Shown here in pieces: positions 9,559 through 17,097 of a stretch of DNA of 17,097 nucleotides. Below the pieces are notes generated by a model, which saw nothing but the letters and a program-made list of their open reading frames with translations, did not search any database and was not told the origin of the DNA. The DNA is taken from positions 29,069 through 46,165 of the forward strand of contig NW_003133348.1 of assembly GCF_000003605.2 (NCBI RefSeq), given 5' to 3'. The stretch comes from Saccoglossus kowalevskii (lineage: Eukaryota; Hemichordata; Enteropneusta; Harrimaniidae). Both the position numbers and the translations under genes were made by a program. Position 1 is the first letter of the stretch. Each line of letters opens with the position of its first letter.

Positions 9559-9673
9559 GAAGCGCTATTTTAGCCAAAATCGGCTAGTAAGGCGTCATAT
9601 GACACAGGTCTGTGCTGGGACAGCGCTTCCGGTGACGACACAACGGGCTATGACCATCATGGTCTGGCTGTCG
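9559..9673. repeat. Inverted-repeat cluster with cloverleaf-like outline
   Basis: GAAGCGCT (9559-9566) pairs perfectly with AGCGCTTC (9622-9629). The enclosed 55 bases hold TAGCC-AAAATC-GGCTA (9571-9586), the palindrome GTCATATGAC (9594-9603) and CTGT-GCTGGG-ACAG near 9610-9623, whose last bases overlap the closing stem. Directly after it, CGACA (9636-9640) and TGTCG (9669-9673) enclose GACCAT-C-ATGGTC (9652-9664). The first block resembles a closing stem with three hairpins, as in a tRNA. It is not a normal tRNA gene, because no B box (GGTTCRANNCC) or seven-base T loop is present. It could be a structured RNA, a decayed tRNA-derived SINE head or a foldback element. Confidence 0.5.
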
Positions 9674-9839
9674 GTGACGTAATAATGAAGTATTATTTAT
9701 ATTGAACCAAACGGTTGTCTGTATATGGTGACCTTTTCACTGAACTTCTTGTCGATTAAATGCTCGTATCGGCCTCGCCACTGACTGTAATTAGTATCAG
9801 TAGGAGACGGACAGTATATTCCATTGAAGCGAAGGTCAA

Positions 9840-9910
9840 ATCTGGGCACACGTGCCTGCGCTACAGATCCCAGATGTGGGTTAAGCGGGGCGTACGCCCT
9901 GACTTAAACC
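9840..9910. repeat. Second inverted-repeat block
   Basis: ATCTGGG (9840-9846) pairs with CCCAGAT (9869-9875). An alternative stem, GGCAC-AC-GTGCC (9845-9856), overlaps its left arm. It is followed by a 12-bp perfect palindrome, GGGCGTACGCCC (9888-9899), flanked by GGTTAAG (9879-9885) and CTTAAACC (9903-9910). The block continues the hairpin-rich, CpG-richer region that starts at 9559. It has no coding potential. Confidence 0.55.
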
Positions 9911-10660
9911 GTCGTTACTCATAAACCCATACCCCACAGTGCAATGCGATAATGACGTAATTGTAAATGTGCCGCTGCCCCACAACACACCATGCACCCG
10001 TTCCAGGACCCAATGCTACTATATCGATCGTCTAAAGTTCTACGGAGATAAGAAAGATGTTACCTCTATAATTTAACCCAACCATACATATTATGGTATA
10101 CTCCGTACATTCACCGCGTGAAGTGAATTAGGAGACGGTAATTGTACTTTATGGTGTCGTGTAATCAGGGAGCTGGTGTAATCAAGTTCAGGACTAAATT
10201 GTTCTCAGGGATTACATACTATGGGGAAGATGGCCGGGTAGAACAATGTGCAATTATTATTCAATGATGGCATGGCTCAAATTACCGTGCTCAAATACGC
10301 CCCTTCCCCACATAAATCAAATGCCATTCAACCAACTGCTATCATGAGAGTTTGTTTTTTGTTATTCAATCATTGTTGTATCTGTAATACATGTACATCC
10401 AGAATCGTATAAAGGTGGAACTAGACTGTAACACCACCACCCCCTCACACACATACACGTACACGTGGTGGAGGAGATGAGTTTAAGACTTACAAAGTTT
10501 AAATCACAAACACTGTGTCTAACATCCACGCATATTCAATGAAAGGCGGAAATTAAGTACAGTCTAACTAAAGGTCCTGATTTGGGGACAATTGCTCGAT
10601 TTAGCTTCACCGGAAACGGACGCTTGTATAAAAAAAAACTTGAGTGTTTTCTAGAGATAA
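9911..10660. other. Upstream flank of the BNIP2-like gene
   Basis: No ORF is supported. CA/CACC-rich sequence around 10430-10462 leads into a CACGTG E-box at 10463-10468. The promoter of the downstream gene could extend into this region, but apart from the E-box I see no recognisable regulatory site. Confidence 0.4.
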
Positions 10661-10663
10661 CGC

Positions 10664-10671
10664 TATATAAG
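10664..10671 (+). promoter_or_regulatory. TATA-box candidate (distal) for the BNIP2-like gene
   Basis: TATATAAG matches the TATA consensus fully and lies 259 bp upstream of the BNIP2-like ATG. Initiation about 30 bp downstream would give a 5' UTR of roughly 230 nt. In AT-rich DNA such matches also arise by chance. Confidence 0.35.
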
Positions 10672-10785
10672 GGCAGTATGTAAATTACATGCTATAAGGT
10701 CTAAAGATTCTCGTGAAAACTACATAAAATAAAAGCCACGGAAGTTAGACAATGGGGAATTACCAGGTATCTACAACTCACGTAG

Positions 10786-10792
10786 TATAAAT
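10786..10792 (+). promoter_or_regulatory. TATA-box candidate (proximal) for the BNIP2-like gene
   Basis: TATAAAT lies 138 bp upstream of the ATG. Initiation about 30 bp downstream would give a 5' UTR of roughly 110 nt. It competes with the distal candidate; the sequence alone does not decide between them. Confidence 0.35.
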
Positions 10793-10929
10793 GCTCTTTT
10801 TGACACATTACGGGAAAAGAAATTGTTGAACGTACGGCGAAGATTTTGGCTCAGTATCACACAGGTTTAGCCTATACATACTACCGATAAACAGAGAAAC
10901 ATTTTGTTCTTCGGGCGATAGATCTAGAA

Positions 10930-12012
10930 ATGGGAGATCTCGCCCCGAAAGTGGAGCTCATCACCGATAACAACCATAACAACATTTGTTCTTTGGAGTA
11001 TTCTTCATCTACATATTGTGAACTAGAGTCGTCCCCATGTGGTCACTATGACTACCCAGATGAGGTATTCGAGGAGGAATATTACACCAATGATGACGAT
11101 GACGATATTGACATCGATCGGATCATTGCAGAAGTCACGTCACTCGATCGGGAGAAAGCGTCGCGCGAAGAGCACTGTGGGAACGACCAGGACATTAGAA
11201 ACACAGAATTGAAGCATTGTACTGACAAAAAGAGTCTGACAATGTTTGCCTTGCCTGATGTTGGAGGGGAAAGTATGTCATCGTTGTCATCGGACACTGA
11301 CGATTCATGGAGTGATTGCGAATGTAAGGACGATTTCGACTGGGACGATTACACGCCACTTTCAACTTTGTCTGGTGAGTTAGAGTCTTTACGTGAAATG
11401 TCGGAAATGTGCAATGAAGAGGTCCGACAAGACGACGAGGATTATCAGTCGGTAAAACTCGGAGATAACGTCTATCATATCGATCTTAAAATCACCAAAA
11501 AATACAGCGGAATTATCTCATACGGCGGAAAGTTAGAAACGACAAACCAAACTGATATTTTTACGATATCCGGGCACGATCTTCCGGCACGGGAACGAAA
11601 TTCCCCTCACTACGTTTATGCAATGGAAAACTTGTTTCTACACGCCGTGGTTACGGTTGACGTATTATCTAATAGGGACTATGCGCTGGTTTATTTCTGT
11701 GGACGGTCGAGAAAAACTCTGCCTCCGATGTGGTGGCTTAAAAAGATGTACGCTATATTAGACCGCGGGCTGCGTAAGAATGTTGCAAATATCTACGTAG
11801 TGCATCCTACATTCTGGGTGAAAACAGCATTGAGACTGTTTCAACCTTTCACAAACGGTAAACTCATCCACAAAATAAAAATGGTAGACGGTCTGAATGA
11901 ACTTCGAAAGCTTCTGCCCACAGACTATATGTATATTCCTCAGGAATCTAAAGATTTTGATGAAGAACTTAGAATGGCGAGGTCCGGTACAGTTGCTGTG
12001 AAAACAACGTGA
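10930..12012 (+). CDS. BNIP-2/caytaxin-like BCH-domain protein, single-exon
   Basis: 360 residues. The ATG has A at -3 and G at +4, and an in-frame TAA at 10888-10890 makes it the first Met. Residues 1-170 are acidic and probably disordered (D-run at 55-59). ALPDVGGESMSSLSSDTDDS (107-126) and FDWDD (136-140) align with the conserved DIS..DGSVLSDD-type segment and tryptophan-acidic motif of BNIP-2 and caytaxin, the latter being the kinesin light chain site in that family. Residues 175-338 form a BCH domain: VKLGDNVYHIDLK, YVYAMENLFL (228-237), WWLKKMY (268-274), DRGLRKN (278-284), VVHPTFWVKT (290-299), LNELRKLLP (322-330), YIP (335-337). Known family members are cytoplasmic scaffolds that bind Rho GTPases and their GAPs/GEFs and link cargo to kinesin-1. 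The usual YGDGLNAI-like strand is replaced by KLETTNQTDIF. ARHGAP1 shares BCH features, but this N-terminus and the absence of a RhoGAP domain favour BNIP-2. The specific function is inferred. Confidence 0.9.
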   Translation: MGDLAPKVELITDNNHNNICSLEYSSSTYCELESSPCGHYDYPDEVFEEEYYTNDDDDDIDIDRIIAEVTSLDREKASREEHCGNDQDIRNTELKHCTDKKSLTMFALPDVGGESMSSLSSDTDDSWSDCECKDDFDWDDYTPLSTLSGELESLREMSEMCNEEVRQDDEDYQSVKLGDNVYHIDLKITKKYSGIISYGGKLETTNQTDIFTISGHDLPARERNSPHYVYAMENLFLHAVVTVDVLSNRDYALVYFCGRSRKTLPPMWWLKKMYAILDRGLRKNVANIYVVHPTFWVKTALRLFQPFTNGKLIHKIKMVDGLNELRKLLPTDYMYIPQESKDFDEELRMARSGTVAVKTT

Positions 12013-12730
12013 CAAGCGCTATATCACACATCATGTTAAAACGTGTTTTTCAATGCTCTGTGACATTGATGGGATTTCTACATGGCCACATTCAGTGCAA
12101 TTTTCGCCTTGAACTGTATCCGAATATATTTTACAGTACGTCAGCCAAAATTTGCCATTGATTTAAAGATGGTAATACTAGTTTTTAGTAGCCGTAGTTT
12201 GATATACTAGTAACATTTGTCTATCACCGTGTTAACATTTCAAGTGTCCCATCCCGGCCTCTTCATATTACTTTACGCTGAGTTTTTCAACCGGATAACA
12301 ACTCACAAAAGTAATAATATTTACGTTTCTGTGTGCGTTATTTTAAATGTAGTTATCCACCATACAGATAATATTACGTAATTATTCAGCGTTTGAAGTA
12401 ATATATATATAAATATATACACACTCATACTGCAGTTATTCACGGTACGGACATTATGGGTGAGATACAAAACTGTTATTAATTATTCCAGGTAGCCATA
12501 CTTAACTTCATGAACGACAACTATATGCACTTATGTATTTTTAACATTTCCATTAAACGTCAGCATTTTATGTGATGTTATGATATTTGATGACCGGTTG
12601 TCGTGAACCACACGAAATGCATCCTATGAGGCGAGCGGTGGCGTTACGATCACTACATTTATAATTTATTCATGAGAATTATAAACTATTTAGACGCACC
12701 CATTGTATGTTCTGAAATGCTGTATGTTTT
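12013..12730. other. 3' flank of the BNIP2-like gene
   Basis: This non-coding sequence probably includes the 3' UTR. There is no poly(A) tract just after the stop codon, as a very young retrocopy would leave. A short TA microsatellite lies at about 12401-12418. A perfect 9-bp inverted repeat, TTTATAATT (12658-12666) and AATTATAAA (12677-12685), lies at the end. Confidence 0.45.
12552..12557 (+). terminator. Possible polyadenylation signal ATTAAA
   Basis: ATTAAA is the commonest variant of AATAAA. Here it is followed by a TG-rich stretch (about 12571-12600) resembling a downstream element. It would give the BNIP2-like mRNA a 3' UTR of about 550 nt. I found no canonical AATAAA between the stop codon and this site. 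Confidence 0.3.
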
Positions 12731-12825
12731 ATTGGTCTCTGAGCATTACCGACCAATCACATGCCACGTAACATCGTAACATTGGTTGTCATAACAACGA
12801 CATGTTTCTTTTCATGACAATGTTA
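12731..12825. promoter_or_regulatory. CCAAT pair plus X-box-like palindrome cluster
   Basis: ATTGGTC (12731-12737) and GACCAAT (12751-12757) are inverted CCAAT boxes of the NF-Y type. CGTAACAT is then repeated in tandem at about 12767-12782. GTTGTCATAACAAC at 12785-12798 matches the RFX X-box palindrome GTTGCCATGGCAAC at 11 of 14 positions. TAACATTG (12777-12784) and CAATGTTA (12818-12825) enclose the X-box-like site. In animals X-boxes mark many ciliary gene promoters. A promoter is therefore plausible, but a transposon made of inverted repeats would look similar. Confidence 0.3.
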
Positions 12826-12836
12826 AACAATCAATC

Positions 12837-12858
12837 ATGGCGCTTAATATTATTTCAG
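12837..12858 (+). CDS. Speculative short first coding exon
   Basis: An ATG with A at -3 and G at +4 follows the CCAAT/X-box cluster by 12 bp. It encodes MALNIIS plus one base before a CAG|GTACAC donor-like site at 12859. The same TATTATTTCAG could instead be a splice acceptor. I found no convincing second exon downstream in this window, so this rests on signal order alone. Confidence 0.1.
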
Positions 12859-12860
12859 GT

Positions 12861-14520
12861 ACACAAATTATAAAATGACCGGAAATTACAGACCCACTTA
12901 TATTTACATATGAATCGTCATTGGTACAACCTCTTTGGGTTCAAGTTCAATATACTAGTACTGTATATTTTAAATCTAAGGTCGACGATTGGCCGACAGT
13001 GTTCAGCATATAGGGTTCACCGCACTCCCACCAAAAGTGCATTGGAGTTAATATTACAGTGGTGCCACGGGGCGTCCGATGTTAGAATGGTATGTACTGT
13101 CTAAGTGATGACACAGTCTATTAAGATATATTAACGACGTCGACTGAGCACTATTTACAACGATGTATTAAAATTATTTGTTAATACGTTTGTTAATTAT
13201 TAAAGTGAGAAGATAAACCGAAATCATGTACGTGTGTTGTCATATTATATTATATCAAATCGTGGTATGTTTTCGGGTAGGTACGTTTGTTTATTGCGCA
13301 TTCTTGATAAATTCAATAATCGCCCATCGACATTTCATAATATAATTTGAACTAAAAAAAAGTAGGCGATATGTACACATAATTATTGAGTGTCATATTT
13401 CACAACCTCACGACAACGGTATTTGATAGGTTGTTAATCATCGAAGAATCCTTGTTATTTAGTGAGTCTGTGAACTTTAACCTTATTGGAAGACGGAATA
13501 CATTTCAACTCCAAATCAGACAACGATGGACATTTAATAAAAAGTGTAATTACTTTTCAACTTCCCGTTGATTACAAAACGGTCGTATTTTTTTTTCTTG
13601 ATAAGTTCCCGCAATGACCAGAATCAATACGTCACAAGGCATGCGATCCGGATGTCGATCAACCATACGAATCATTTCGACGTGCCCACTATAATTATGT
13701 CATGAAGGGTCATCCGTAAAACACGGATTTATAACAATATCATACGGCTGTGGTGTTGTTCTTTGGATATAACAACGTATGAACAGCATATCAAGAACAA
13801 ATGTGAATGACCCTACACTGAGCCTCTTTCTACGTCAGCAAAGTAACCACAACTGCCTGTCGCGGCCATTGACACTGTAGGTCAGGTCTCAACACGATGA
13901 GCGCCACCTGTAGTGACAAATTCATTCCCCGTGCTCTGTACACCTCCAGTGTCATTATAAGTAATTATACGGGTAAAAATCGTTGTAACAGAGCTCTTTC
14001 GGATGTCACGTCGCAAATTACACAAACAAGACTAGCCTTTCCTTCCGACATTAACGTGGCTCGTATTTCCTGCATGGGTCTGTGTCATGCCATCCAACGT
14101 CGCTGAGATTCGTACTGAATTGACTGGTCTTTGACCTACTTTTCTCACTTAGTTTAAAACAGAATTGTGCTAGAGAAACATACAATTGCGTTAAGATACA
14201 ATTGTATCTGAATTATTATAACAATTTATTTTAGCTGGAATTATTTTTCGTTGAAAACACTTGTTGGGTGTTTTGTATGGAATTTATTTTTACTAATTTT
14301 TGAAAAGTTGAATTTAAAATAAAGAATTTTATTTTGTTATAATTAACTGTTCGAAATAACAAATAAATATTCTCAGTTGTGTCCACCTAAAAGAAGGATG
14401 TGAAACTGCTTCAAAAATGAAAGGAAGTACGTAGACCCAATATATACTTTGGTTTAAATAAATATAGTTGTAAAAATACGTTATAGTCAAATATAGGAAT
14501 AATTCTTTTTATGTTTTCCG
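12861..14520. other. Non-coding stretch with small hairpins
   Basis: Frames at 12910-13104, 13386-13571 and 13897-14106 (+) show no domain. The last has an ATG and a somewhat GC-richer composition but is not recognisable. Small perfect inverted repeats include ATCCGT/ACGGAT at 13712-13728, a 16-bp palindrome AGATACAATTGTATCT at 14194-14209, and AAAATAAA/TTTATTTT near 14317-14336. None reaches element size. Confidence 0.4.
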
Positions 14521-14529
14521 CGTTTCGTC

Positions 14530-14637
14530 TAGCCTGACGAGGTCACGTGAGTTGAGCACTCCGCGGTGCTCCAAACCCAAGTGAGGTCTGATGCCGTTCG
14601 GCCGGCGAGGGCCTACTCACGCCTATATGTCAGGCTA
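14530..14637. mobile_element. 108-bp foldback element with 9-bp flanking direct repeats
   Basis: TAGCCTGAC (14530-14538) and GTCAGGCTA (14629-14637) are perfect 9-bp terminal inverted repeats. A nested pair, CGTGAGT (14546-14552) and ACTCACG (14615-14621), lies inside them, and a GAGCAC/GTGCTC hairpin occupies 14554-14571. Immediately outside the ends are CGTTTCGTC (14521-14529) and CGTTTAGTC (14638-14646), a 9-bp direct repeat with one mismatch. Target duplications of 9 bp are typical of Mutator-like elements, so a tiny MULE-type MITE is the best reading. The block is clearly more GC- and CpG-rich than its flanks. An RNA-gene or tRNA-related SINE origin is possible (TAGCCTGACGAGG resembles an A box, GGTCTGATGCC a poor B box) but less likely. 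Confidence 0.65.
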
Positions 14638-14766
14638 CGTTTAGTCAGTATGGCGAGAAAACTATTGTCTGTACGTGATGATCAACATCCAATCAGTGGT
14701 CACAGTTGAATCACGTGACATATTGTATTACAGTGGGCCTGCGGATTAAGGTAACCATTTAGGCCG

Positions 14767-14774
14767 TGACGTCA
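14767..14774. promoter_or_regulatory. CRE-like palindrome TGACGTCA
   Basis: An exact CREB/ATF octamer, 130 bp right of the 108-bp foldback element. No start site is identified nearby. Confidence 0.35.
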
Positions 14775-14779
14775 CTGCT

Positions 14780-15750
14780 TTCATTTTAATTTCGTGTTTT
14801 TTTTTCTTTATAGAAACAAGTAGTCTGTGATATTGTAATACATTTATTTGTATACAATTAGTTTTAATATAACTGATTGCTGATATTTCATGTTATATTG
14901 TTATAGTGCTGATCACATGTATCATGTATATTATTTTTTTAGTTATTCAATTGTTTTATCTTTGGTTATGTACATGTTGAGTTTATTATTTACAATTGAG
15001 TGACCTATTACCATTTTATGTGCGAGGGATTTATAAAATGTCTGTTTTGATGTTGTTATAATGTTTATTTAGAGTTGTGTTTAATAATTACAAGCGAGTG
15101 ACCCCCGCATGATGCATCTGTCAAAGGAACCATTAACTTTTTAGTTTTAACGCTTGATATCCTATTTGTATATTTTCGATTTTTGTGCAATATTTCAATT
15201 TGAGTGACTTCCCAATACGCACATTGCTACGACTGAATACACCTTGCATACAACATGCTCTACTTATCATTTCTCCCAGCATGCAACGTGCCAAATGGCG
15301 CGTACCCCGGACCACTCTGCTACATTTTCTGTTTTCCAAATACCGTCGCTGAGTTGCGGCATCTCAAAAATTGACGAGAATACTCACGCGTTTTGTGAAA
15401 AATTCTTTTAAATTGATAAAATGTAGGATTTGAAGTGTGATTGTATGCATGTATACTTTTTGCCGTTATTTTAATTCGTATTCACACTTCCGTGAGAATT
15501 ATTTTAATTGAATAAGGCAAATAATTGCACTTCAAAATGGATTGCACTTTTATGTGTTTACGTAAAATTGAAAATGATCATCCTAGTTGTTTGACCATTA
15601 TTATTAAAAGTGCAGTGTCGACGAAAACAGGTACTTTTTACATATTGTTTAATTGACTATGATTTACCATGATCCGAGCGTGCTGCTGTTGTAGTACACA
15701 CCTGATAGAAATATTTCGCGAGATGAAGTTTTTCTTTCATTTGTTGCCCT
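14780..15750. other. Non-coding AT-rich stretch
   Basis: The 68-residue frame at 15133-15339 (-) is basic and shows no domain; I treat it as chance. No repeats, RNA genes or transposon ends were recognised. Confidence 0.4.
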
Positions 15751-15753
15751 AAA

Positions 15754-15761
15754 TGACGTCA
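15754..15761. promoter_or_regulatory. CRE-like palindrome TGACGTCA
   Basis: The fourth exact copy in the window, followed by CTCCGG. No gene is recognised nearby, so the target, if any, is unknown. Confidence 0.35.
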
Positions 15762-16003
15762 CTCCGGTCAAGTTTAAGGATTACCAACCTTGGGAGGAAA
15801 GACTATCAAGTGTGATGGTTTCGACGCAGTCATCTTTGAGTCAAATTTATCTTATAAATCAATAACCAACTAGAAATTAGTAAATTATTTAAATTACAGT
15901 CAAACCATGGACCTACAAACTTAAACTATAATTCATCCTTGCGGCTTGGTGCGCAATGAGATTTGAGGCGAGAACCAGCCAATTTTTCAAACAGTGATAA
16001 GGC

Positions 16004-16017
16004 GCGCCCTCTAGCGA
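16004..16017 (-). promoter_or_regulatory. CTCF-like motif
   Basis: On the minus strand the sequence TCGCTAGAGGGCGC agrees with the CTCF core (CCACTAGGGGGCGC, with A or G tolerated mid-motif) at about 12 of 14 positions. CTCF is conserved across Bilateria. Whether this site is bound is unknown. Confidence 0.3.
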
Positions 16018-16027
16018 GAAATCGCTA
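16012..16027. repeat. 6-bp stem with GAAA loop
   Basis: TAGCGA-GAAA-TCGCTA is a perfect stem capped by a GNRA tetraloop. It overlaps the CTCF-like motif, so the two readings compete. It is too short to call an RNA gene. Confidence 0.5.
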
Positions 16028-16029
16028 CT

Positions 16030-17097
16030 TCTGCTGAGATCATATGAGCAGTTAACAGTTTGTCAAAAATCCATGTGCGCAATATTCAGTTACATCATTT
16101 TCAATGACAGGATCTGTATTGCAACCTTGACTGAGATGATGTCTAAAAAGTTTTTTTACTAAAATAAACAAAACAAGGGCGTACAGCATCATTTGAAAAA
16201 AAAAATGTTTTGAAATAAATAGATTATAGAATACATTTACGGTTTGTTTTAATCATAATTAAATCGATGATGTATTTAGTTAGTTGAGTTCCATCATGCA
16301 ACACAAATATACCGCGGTGCCAACGTTCGATATTTGTGGTATTGTTGTGTTTTGTAGTTCAATTGCACCGTAAATTTTCTCGAAAGATACGACAATCTTC
16401 CTTGATTTCATGTCTCTCAATCGAATGAACCCATACTATACAAATTACAACGAAAATCACATTTATTTTCTATATTTAGGGCACAGGGTAGTCCTGTGTT
16501 TCAAATGTTATAATGTCGTCTATTGAGAATTTAATTGCTAAATCGTGTTTTGTCATGTTACACTTGTTTACACTTGTTTGTTAAGTTTAAACTTGAGTTT
16601 ACTCTTATACTTTTGGGGGAGAAACCTCCATGTTAATCACGAAATTCTTCAAGACAGATTGGAGCCTCAACAAAGGAATTCAGAGATAATGCTATGTTTA
16701 ATCGACTTGTAAGCATTTTTTGTTCCAAAGGCGAATAAATAATATTATTATTCTGCACTGCAATTTTTAGTATCTGTACTACATTATCAAAACTAAAACA
16801 TAACTACCGAATACCAAGCTGAACACGTTGTCCAAGAAATTTCCAGGAAAGGAACTGTAATTTCTACACTAATAACATCCCAATTGTCGACGCTGAGGGC
16901 GGTATATAACGGAGAAACAAATTTGTTTGGTTTGGTCGGCTCAAAACAAGTTACTGGTATAAGCGTTATTTTTTCCCGTGTACATCCGTGTGTATTTTAG
17001 TCGAATTCGATCGTCCTTAGGATTAACATATAGTTAACTTTTCAGATAATTGAATTTTGAGAAATATCTGATGTTATACTTAATGTTAATGGTACTT
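16030..17097. other. Non-coding right end of the window
   Basis: No ORF or RNA gene is supported. Small features are a loose inverted repeat around 16301-16350, a direct repeat of ACACTTGTTT (16560-16579) containing a forkhead-type TGTTTAC, the 12-bp palindrome AAGTTTAAACTT (16583-16594), and a TAATAATATTATTATT run near 16736-16752. Confidence 0.4.

Noticed and set aside
9559-9632. tRNA gene
   Set aside because: The outer stem and three hairpins look tRNA-like, but there is no B box, no seven-base T loop and no standard anticodon arm.
11082-12015. Minus-strand ORFs opposite the BNIP2-like gene
   Set aside because: They are antisense shadows of the recognised coding sequence; the serine-rich one is the complement of the acidic and serine codons.
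577-12960. Four TACTAGTA octamers (577, 6481, 12205, 12953) as a functional motif
   Set aside because: The sequence is AT-rich and palindromic, was picked after the fact, and no shared context was seen around the copies.
13872-13895. Copy of the 8924-9157 coding-like fragment
   Set aside because: Only about 20 bases (CCATTGAC..TG.AGGTC) resemble 9031-9051, and similarity stops on both sides.
1-17097. CRISPR array, bacterial operon or phage region
   Set aside because: There are no regularly spaced direct repeats, no Shine-Dalgarno-linked ORFs and no phage or bacterial genes; the composition and repeats are those of animal nuclear DNA.

Overview
The window looks like nuclear DNA from an animal, most likely a marine invertebrate. 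It is AT-rich, still has many CpGs, and is packed with short non-autonomous repeats. It has no operons, ribosome-binding sites or closely packed ORFs. The CGTCCGTG-type minisatellite and the 'AAGATGGCC' degenerate tandem repeat at 6.75-7.9 kb resemble repeats I associate with lophotrochozoan (mollusc-like) and other marine invertebrate genomes. That placement is inference and could be wrong.

The only gene I can support firmly is one uninterrupted 360-codon ORF at 10930-12012 (+). It encodes a BNIP-2/caytaxin-like protein: an acidic N-terminal half with a tryptophan-acidic motif, followed by a complete C-terminal BCH (CRAL-TRIO-like) domain. It is intronless across the whole protein, whereas vertebrate members are multi-exon, so it may be a domesticated retrocopy. 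Two TATA-like boxes lie 140-270 bp upstream and an ATTAAA lies about 540 bp downstream.

The rest is mostly non-coding. Layout: 1-760 nothing clear; 761-801 a near-perfect snapback hairpin; 2075-2297 a recent 110-bp tandem duplication; 3567-3694 and 4576-4802 two MITEs of one family with TTAA target duplications; about 5400-6200 very AT-rich; 6212-6451 (-) a doubtful small ORF; 6756-7914 a composite repeat with mirrored ends, a minisatellite and about five 140-bp degenerate monomers; 8210-8243 a hairpin beside a CRE palindrome; 8924-9157 (-) a doubtful coding fragment; 9559-9910 a run of inverted repeats with a cloverleaf-like outline; 10.4-12.6 kb the BNIP2-like gene; 12731-12858 a CCAAT/X-box-like cluster followed by a short ATG exon-like stretch; 14521-14646 a 108-bp foldback element flanked by 9-bp near-identical direct repeats; 16004-16027 a CTCF-like motif next to a GAAA-capped hairpin.

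I found no evidence of a multi-gene system, a CRISPR array, or rRNA or tRNA genes. The most interesting points are the intronless BNIP2-like gene with its conserved kinesin-type motif, the two MITE families, and the hairpin-rich block at 9.56-9.91 kb.
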